This document shows, piece after piece, positions 59,027 to 64,000 of a DNA stretch of 64,000 nucleotides. The position numbers were made by a program, and so were the translations under genes. The notes beneath the pieces are model-generated. The model worked only from the letters and a program-made list of their open reading frames with translations. It was not told the DNA's origin and did not search any database. The stretch is from Desulfobacterales bacterium (GTDB taxonomy: Bacteria > Desulfobacterota > Desulfobacteria > Desulfobacterales > JAHEIW01). The stretch lies in assembly GCA_030145015.1 (NCBI GenBank), contig JAQYWI010000005.1, positions 7,813-71,812 on the forward strand. The letters run 5' to 3'. Positions within the stretch are counted from its first letter, which is position 1. Each line of letters starts with the position of its first letter.

Positions 59027-61336
59027 ATGGAGATTACCAGAAGACAATTCATAAAATCCGCAGCCCTGCAAAGCGCGGTCACTTCTGCTGCGGTACTATT
59101 TCCGGGGATCAGTTTCGGCGCCTGGAAAAATGTCGATTCGGGCGGGATTGCATGGAAAAAGACGGCCTGCCGGTTTTGCGGGACAGGATGCGGCCTTCTG
59201 GTCGGTGTTTCCGGCGACCGCGCCGTGGCCGTCAAAGGCGATCCCAATTGTACGGTCAACAAGGGGCTGTGCTGCGTAAAAGGCTACCATTCGGTTCAGA
59301 TCCTTTACGGCAAGGATAGAATAACCAAGGCCCTGGTTCGCAAAAACGGCAAACTGGTGGAAACCCCCCTTAAGGAAGCCCTGGATCTGGTGGCCAGCAA
59401 AATGCAGGAAACCATCAAGGACCACGGCAAGGACGCCGTTGCCATGTACGGGTCCGGGCAGTGGTCGATTACCGACGGTTATGTCTCTTCCAAGCTGTTT
59501 AAAGGCTGTATCGGCACCAACAACCTGGAAGCCAACGCGCGCCTGTGTATGGCCAGTGCGGTCACCGGATTTATGACCAGTTTCGGGTTGGACGAGCCCA
59601 TGGGCTGCTATGACGACATCGATCATGCCGATGTTTTCATCACCTGGGGCAATAATATGGCCGAGATGCATCCGGTGCTCTTTTCCAGAATGCTCGCCAA
59701 TCGCAAAAGCAAAAATCATGTCAAGATCATCGATTTTGCCACCCGCACCACCCGTACCAGCCAGGCCGCAGACAAATCCATCATTTTCAACCCCCAGACC
59801 GATCTGGCCGTGGCCAATTCCATCTGTTACGAGATCATCCGCAATGACTGGGTCAACTGGGATTTTGTCAAAAAGCATGTCTCTTTTCATAAGGGCAAAA
59901 CCAACATTGGCTACGGCACCCAGGATCATTTCAAATTCCAGGATAAAGCCGAAACCGTTGATTTTAAAACTTACAAAGCGTTCCTGGAAGATTACACCCC
60001 TGAAAAAGTAGAAAAACTATCCGGCGTGTCGGCCAAAGACATTAAATACATGGCCGCACTTTATGGGGACCCGGACAAGAAGGTCACCTCCTACTGGTGC
60101 ATGGGCATGAACCAGCATACCCGGGGAACCTGGATCAACAACCTGGTCTACAACATTCATCTGCTGGTGGGCAAGATCTCCACCCCCGGCAACAGCCCCT
60201 TTTCACTGACCGGTCAGCCCAGCGCCTGCGGGACGGTGCGCGAAGTCGGCACGCTGACGCATGCGCTGCCGCACGGTGTGGTCATGAAGGAAGGCGCCCG
60301 CAAGATGGCGGCCAAGATCTGGGATCTGCCGGTCGAAAATATCGATCCCAAACCCACCTATCATACCGTTGAAATGTTCCGGGCCCTGGATCGCGGCGAT
60401 ATTCGCTTCATGTGGATTCAGGTTACCAACCCCATGGTCACCATGCCCAACTTAAACCGCTATCGCAAAGGCGCCGAAAAGGAGGGCCGTTTCCTGGTGG
60501 TATCCGAGATATATCCGACCCCCACCTACGATGTGGCCGATGTCGTGCTGCCGGCCGCTCTGTGGATCGAACGCGAAGGTTTTTTCGGCAACTCCGAGCG
60601 GCGCACCCAGCACAATGAGCAGATCATTCCCATGCCGGGTGATTGCATGAGCAATACCTGGCAGATCATCGAAGTGGCCCGGCGAATGGGTTTTGAGAAG
60701 CAGTTCCCCTGGTCCGAGGAAACCTATATCGAAGACATCTGGAACGAGTACATCCAGTTCCACGACACCCCCAAACACCGCATGGCGCCCTATAAAGCGC
60801 TTAAGACGCAATCCGGACTTCAATGGCCCTATGTCAACGGGCTGGAGACCAAATGGCGCTACAACCCCAAATACGACCCGGCCGCCGAGGGCGAAGATTT
60901 TGATTTCTACGGCAAGCCGGACCGCCGGGCCTGGATATGGCTGAGGCCCTACGAGCCGGCCGCCGAGTCGCCTGACAGTGAATACCCCTTCTGGCTCAAT
61001 ACCGGCCGTGTCCTGGAACACTGGCATACCGGTTCCATGACCCGGCGCGTGCCGATCCTGCACCGGGCGGTTCCCGAATCCTATGTGGAACTCAACCCCG
61101 ACGATGCCGCGCGCCTGGGGATTACCAACGCAAGCAAGGTCAAAGTCTCTTCCCGCCGCGGAGCGGTGACCATGAAAGCCAGTATCAACGGCCGGGGTCG
61201 CCCGCCCCGGGGTATGGTTTTCGTGCCTTTCTTTGATGAAAGTTATTTAATCAACGAGGCCACTTTGGATGCGTTTTGTCCCATATCCAAACAGCCGGAT
61301 TATAAAAAATGTGCTGTAAAACTGGAGAAAGTATAA
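59027..61336 (+). CDS. napA: Periplasmic nitrate reductase catalytic subunit NapA
   Basis: 769 residues, near the length of the monomeric Desulfovibrio type. Twin-arginine signal [15 protein letters not shown]. The [4Fe-4S] site is [14 protein letters not shown] with the fourth Cys in [12 protein letters not shown]. The Mo ligand Cys is in [19 protein letters not shown], and GSDEP-like [20 protein letters not shown] and [12 protein letters not shown] follow. C-terminal [20 protein letters not shown] is diagnostic for nitrate reductase and related formate dehydrogenases. It reduces nitrate to nitrite in the periplasm, fed by the cytochromes next to it. Confidence 0.92.
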   Translation: MEITRRQFIKSAALQSAVTSAAVLFPGISFGAWKNVDSGGIAWKKTACRFCGTGCGLLVGVSGDRAVAVKGDPNCTVNKGLCCVKGYHSVQILYGKDRITKALVRKNGKLVETPLKEALDLVASKMQETIKDHGKDAVAMYGSGQWSITDGYVSSKLFKGCIGTNNLEANARLCMASAVTGFMTSFGLDEPMGCYDDIDHADVFITWGNNMAEMHPVLFSRMLANRKSKNHVKIIDFATRTTRTSQAADKSIIFNPQTDLAVANSICYEIIRNDWVNWDFVKKHVSFHKGKTNIGYGTQDHFKFQDKAETVDFKTYKAFLEDYTPEKVEKLSGVSAKDIKYMAALYGDPDKKVTSYWCMGMNQHTRGTWINNLVYNIHLLVGKISTPGNSPFSLTGQPSACGTVREVGTLTHALPHGVVMKEGARKMAAKIWDLPVENIDPKPTYHTVEMFRALDRGDIRFMWIQVTNPMVTMPNLNRYRKGAEKEGRFLVVSEIYPTPTYDVADVVLPAALWIEREGFFGNSERRTQHNEQIIPMPGDCMSNTWQIIEVARRMGFEKQFPWSEETYIEDIWNEYIQFHDTPKHRMAPYKALKTQSGLQWPYVNGLETKWRYNPKYDPAAEGEDFDFYGKPDRRAWIWLRPYEPAAESPDSEYPFWLNTGRVLEHWHTGSMTRRVPILHRAVPESYVELNPDDAARLGITNASKVKVSSRRGAVTMKASINGRGRPPRGMVFVPFFDESYLINEATLDAFCPISKQPDYKKCAVKLEKV

Positions 61337-62019
61337 TGGAAGAGCCAAAGCAAAAGGTGGGAAAAGTTTTTCTGGTTTTTGCCGGAATCTGCATCGTGGC
61401 TTTACCGTTGATCGTGTTTTCGGCCTTTTCATCCGGGCCGAAAGAGATGGAAACCACCGTTGCGGAAACCCAGAACATGAACTTTGACGATAACGGCCAG
61501 GCCATATTTGTAAACTATGACCAGATATCGAAAGATTATCTGGAAGGCACATCCACCGCACGCACACTCAGTGAATACTACTCCCGCAGACAGTATCCCG
61601 GATCGCCGCCGTTGATCCCTCACAAAGTCGAGGAGCCGGATCTGGCCCGGGTTGAGTGCCTGGCCTGCCATGCCCGGGGCGGCTGGACGGAGGAACTCAA
61701 AAGGCATACGCCCATCACACCCCACCCGGAGCAGGAGGCCTGCCGGCAATGCCATGTCACCGTGACCGAGGCCAAACTGTTTGTCGAACACGACTGGATA
61801 AGTGTTGCGCCGCCGCGTTTGGGCCGGGCCGCCCTGCCCGGAGCACCGCCGCCTGTTCCCCATGATATTCAGATGAGAGGCAACTGCATTGCATGCCATG
61901 TGGGCCCGGGGACGGTCGCAGCCATTCGGGTGGAGCATCCGTCACGGGGCAATTGCAGGCAGTGTCATGTGCCGGAAACCAACGTGGAGCCGTGGCAAAG
62001 ACAACCCAAACCAGGTTAA
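61336..62019 (+). CDS. NapB-related tetrahaem c-type cytochrome
   Basis: 227 residues; ATG 61336 shares a base with the napA stop (TAATG) and follows GGAG. An N-terminal membrane helix (VFLVFAGICIVALPLIVFSAF) anchors or exports it. Four haem sites: CLACH, CRQCH, CIACH and CRQCH. Two related halves can be seen: YPGSPPLIPH, then CLACH and TPITPHPEQEACRQCHV; and LPGAPPPVPH, then CIACH and EHPSRGNCRQCHVP. The ordinary dihaem NapB has only one such pair, so this looks like a duplicated NapB that passes electrons to NapA. Confidence 0.85.
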   Translation: MEEPKQKVGKVFLVFAGICIVALPLIVFSAFSSGPKEMETTVAETQNMNFDDNGQAIFVNYDQISKDYLEGTSTARTLSEYYSRRQYPGSPPLIPHKVEEPDLARVECLACHARGGWTEELKRHTPITPHPEQEACRQCHVTVTEAKLFVEHDWISVAPPRLGRAALPGAPPPVPHDIQMRGNCIACHVGPGTVAAIRVEHPSRGNCRQCHVPETNVEPWQRQPKPG

Positions 62020-62067
62020 ACAGGAGCAGGCTGGATTTTAGTTCTTTGTGATTTGGCTTGTAGGTTA

Positions 62068-62241
62068 AATTCGAAATCCGAAGCACGCCTGATTATATAA
62101 AATTGGCCGAAACAAATCTTAAATCCGAATGTTCCAATGACAAAAACAATAAAACCAGGCGTCCTTGCTAAATCATGATACTGTTTCGGTCATTTGAATT
62201 TTGGTTATTCTAATTTGTTTCGAATTTCGATATTCGGATTT
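62068..62241. repeat. Palindromic intergenic repeat (copy 3)
   Basis: Left arm AATTCGAAATCCGAAGCACG and right arm TTTGTTTCGAATTTCGATAT with CGGATTT at the end, the same family as 53346 and 56411. A second internal pair, ACGCCTG and CAGGCGT, occurs near 62086 and 62156. It occupies most of the gap between the two cytochrome genes, so both may still be on one transcript. Confidence 0.62.
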
Positions 62242-62331
62242 AATTGCTCCAATGGGTTATCAATTCGAGTTAATATTTTGCTACAAAACGCGCAAAAACC
62301 ATTATTAAAAAGCAACAATCTCAGGGTTGAT

Positions 62332-62961
62332 ATGAAGACACCAACATTAAAAAATAGTCTTTGGGGGATATGGGCGGCATTGCTGCTCATTTTCCCGGCG
62401 CACCCCGCTCATTCCGCTGAAGGCGGCGTCGTTCAGATTTACAAAAATGCGACGGCTCGCTTTGATGACCAAAAGCAGGTCGAAGCGGACCTGTCGCTTC
62501 CCATAAAATCCGTTCGGGTCACGGAAAAATACCAGGGGGGGTATTTCTGGACCGAGACCCGCAAAGACAAGCTGCAACGCTTTAGCTGCAGTCAATGTCA
62601 TAATAATAAACCGGTCAGAGTCACACGGGCCGCAGAAATAGCCCATGGTGAAATTGTGCTGGTGCATGGCAGCGAGGAACGGCCCTTATCCTGTTATACC
62701 TGTCACGACAAAGATGAGCGCGATTTTTTGGTGACCGAACAGGGCATGAAAGTGGACATGGATCACCCCTACCAGCTGTGCGGCCAGTGCCATTTCAGAC
62801 AGAAAAAAGATTGGGTGGGTGGTGCTCATGGCAAGCGCATTTCCTACTGGGCCGGCCAGCGGGTGGTTAAAAACTGCACCGCCTGTCACGATCCTCATTC
62901 TCCGCTCTTCGAAAAACGGTGGCCGAAAACATACTCAACTCCTTTAGGTAAAGGCAAATAG
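62332..62961 (+). CDS. Tetrahaem c-type cytochrome (NapM-like)
   Basis: 209 residues from ATG 62332 (MKTPTLKNS), since sequence before it belongs to the repeat. Signal peptide LWGIWAALLLIFPAHPAHSA. Four haem motifs CSQCH, CYTCH, CGQCH and CTACH, with extra His residues for axial ligation (EIAHGEIVLVHGSEE, DMDHPYQL, GGAHGKR). Desulfovibrio nap clusters encode a tetrahaem NapM in a similar place. It probably links the quinol side to the NapB-like protein. Confidence 0.85.
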   Translation: MKTPTLKNSLWGIWAALLLIFPAHPAHSAEGGVVQIYKNATARFDDQKQVEADLSLPIKSVRVTEKYQGGYFWTETRKDKLQRFSCSQCHNNKPVRVTRAAEIAHGEIVLVHGSEERPLSCYTCHDKDERDFLVTEQGMKVDMDHPYQLCGQCHFRQKKDWVGGAHGKRISYWAGQRVVKNCTACHDPHSPLFEKRWPKTYSTPLGKGK

Positions 62962-62970
62962 GGCAATAGC

Positions 62971-63942
62971 ATGGATCCCCGAAAAAATAAGATGGCGAAA
63001 AAACCCAATAAAAGCGATCCCCGGCAGGCAAAGCAGTGCGGAAGACGGGAATTTCTCAAAGGCGCAGCCAAGGTCGCTGCTTTAGGCGGTGCTGCGATGC
63101 TCTCCGGATGCGGAGGCGGCATGCTGGGCTCCAGCGAGGAGCGGTCGTTGCGCTGGAAGGAGTACTTCAAAAAGAATTACCGCCTCATGACCCAGGAGGA
63201 AAAGGATGCGACGATCCAACGCCTGGAGCGCTTGGCCAAAATCAAAAATGGCGTAAATATCCAGATGAGTTCCACGGCCCCGATCGACGGCGTCCTATTC
63301 GGCTATGCCTTTAATGTAACCCGTTGTGAAGGTTACATGGAATGCGTCGCCGCCTGTGTAAAGGAGAACAACCTCGACCGTAAGTCCAATACGCAATATA
63401 TTCGTATTTTTGAAATGGAACACGGCCAAATGAGCCCGGAAGCCGGCAATGCCAAATACTTCCATCAAGTACCTGTTGAGGATCATTTCTATATGGGGGT
63501 TCAGTGTTTCCATTGTGAAAATGCCCCTTGTACCAAAGCCTGTCCCACAAAAGCCACCTGGAAAGAGCCTGACGGAATCGTCGTGGTGGACTATGACTGG
63601 TGCATCGGCTGCCGGTATTGTATGGCGGCGTGCCCCTATTATGGACGTCGATTCAATTGGAACGAACCGCAGGTTCCCTTGAAGGAAATGACCAAAAAGC
63701 AGCACTATCTCGGAAACCGGATGCGCAAAAAGGGGCAGATGGAAAAATGTACCTTTTGCGTGCAAAGAAGCAGAGCAGGCCGACTGCCCGCTTGTGTTGA
63801 GGCCTGCCCCACCGGTTCCAGAGTTTTCGGAAATCTTCTGGACCCGGATAGTGAAATCAGATTTGTCCTCAAACGCAAGAAGGTTTTCAGGTGGAAAGAA
63901 AATCTGGGAACCGATCCGAAATTCTGGTATTTTATTGATTGA
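62971..63942 (+). CDS. Exported four-cluster ferredoxin (NrfC/HybA/NapG-like)
   Basis: 323 residues. A twin-arginine signal (GRREFLKGAAKVAALGGAAML) is followed directly by GCGGG, so lipid attachment is also possible. Cys groups: CEGYMECVAACVKEN, CFHCENAPCTKACPT, CIGCRYCMAACPYY and CTFCVQRSRAGR followed by ACVEACPTGS. It has an about 100-residue N-terminal extension before the first cluster with charged helices. It should pass electrons from a membrane quinol oxidase (probably the next gene) to the cytochromes and NapA. Confidence 0.9.
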   Translation: MDPRKNKMAKKPNKSDPRQAKQCGRREFLKGAAKVAALGGAAMLSGCGGGMLGSSEERSLRWKEYFKKNYRLMTQEEKDATIQRLERLAKIKNGVNIQMSSTAPIDGVLFGYAFNVTRCEGYMECVAACVKENNLDRKSNTQYIRIFEMEHGQMSPEAGNAKYFHQVPVEDHFYMGVQCFHCENAPCTKACPTKATWKEPDGIVVVDYDWCIGCRYCMAACPYYGRRFNWNEPQVPLKEMTKKQHYLGNRMRKKGQMEKCTFCVQRSRAGRLPACVEACPTGSRVFGNLLDPDSEIRFVLKRKKVFRWKENLGTDPKFWYFID

Positions 63943-63957
63943 ACCAACAGAGGCCCT

Positions 63958-64000
63958 ATGGAAACGACCCAAGAAAAAGTTATGATGGATAAGTCTTCTA
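63958..64000 (+). CDS. Start of next nap-cluster gene, cut by the window
   Basis: ATG 63958 opens a frame (METTQEKVMMDKSS) that runs to the window end. Only fourteen residues are visible and no family can be assigned. From context, an NrfD-type or NapH-type membrane quinol-oxidising subunit is expected. Confidence 0.4.
   Translation, partial: METTQEKVMMDKSS

Noticed and set aside
1..64000. CRISPR arrays, prophage, insertion sequences
   Set aside because: No regularly spaced direct repeats, integrase, transposase or phage structural genes were recognised on either strand.

Overview
The window looks like a chromosomal segment of an anaerobic, respiratory, aromatic-degrading member of the Desulfobacterota (old Deltaproteobacteria). 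I infer this from gene content: a UbiD decarboxylase, a 4-hydroxybenzoyl-CoA-reductase-type hydroxylase, CoA-ligase-like enzymes, many solute-binding proteins, two molybdoenzyme respiratory modules, multihaem cytochromes and several families of palindromic intergenic repeats. No rRNA, tRNA, CRISPR array, integrase or transposase is visible.

Layout. 1-7.8 kb: a surface-polysaccharide cluster (two GT4 glycosyltransferases, GH5 glycosidase, formyltransferase, FemAB/GNAT-like protein, radical SAM enzyme, WecG/TagA/CpsF transferase). 7.8-11.2 kb: a small repeat protein, a 0.9 kb non-coding stretch with long inverted repeats, and two secreted proteins of unknown role. 11.4-41.1 kb: a catabolic island built on three paralogous phenylacetate-CoA-ligase-like (ANL) enzymes, each close to its own transport genes (TRAP; branched-chain-type ABC; nitrate/taurine-type ABC), plus UbiD, an asparagine-synthetase-like protein, an amidohydrolase/decarboxylase, a methyltransferase and a three-subunit molybdenum hydroxylase. 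41.3-44.5 kb: a phosphonate-binding-type lipoprotein and a membrane-anchored sigma-54 activator. 44.9-55.7 kb: a PsrABC-like molybdoenzyme operon with chaperone and cofactor genes (TorD, FmdE-like, MoeA-like, MoaA, ModE-like, TauE-like). 56-58.3 kb: IscU, a cysteine-desulfurase homologue lacking its PLP lysine, and a TusA-like protein. 58.6-64 kb: a periplasmic nitrate reductase cluster (napD, napA, two tetrahaem cytochromes, a four-cluster ferredoxin and the start of one more gene).

The most striking signal is regulatory. Six promoters in the catabolic island, three per strand, share a sigma-54-like element (consensus near TTTGTAT-N5-TTGCA). Each has a 12-bp palindrome-like site (best form GGGCATATGCCC) centred 120.5 or 121.5 bp upstream of the predicted start, and a second related site exactly 20 bp further out. 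They drive all three ANL genes, the branched-chain ABC operon, an orphan binding protein and the molybdenum hydroxylase. The obvious candidate regulator is the membrane-bound sigma-54 activator at 42.3 kb, next to the last of these promoters. This suggests a single sensor controlling a set of paralogous uptake-and-activation modules for related aromatic or other carboxylic acids; substrate and regulator assignment are inference.

A second notable item is the IscS/NifS-like protein, whose PLP-binding His-Lys is replaced by Ala-Ser while its catalytic-loop Cys is kept, encoded beside IscU and a TusA-like carrier.
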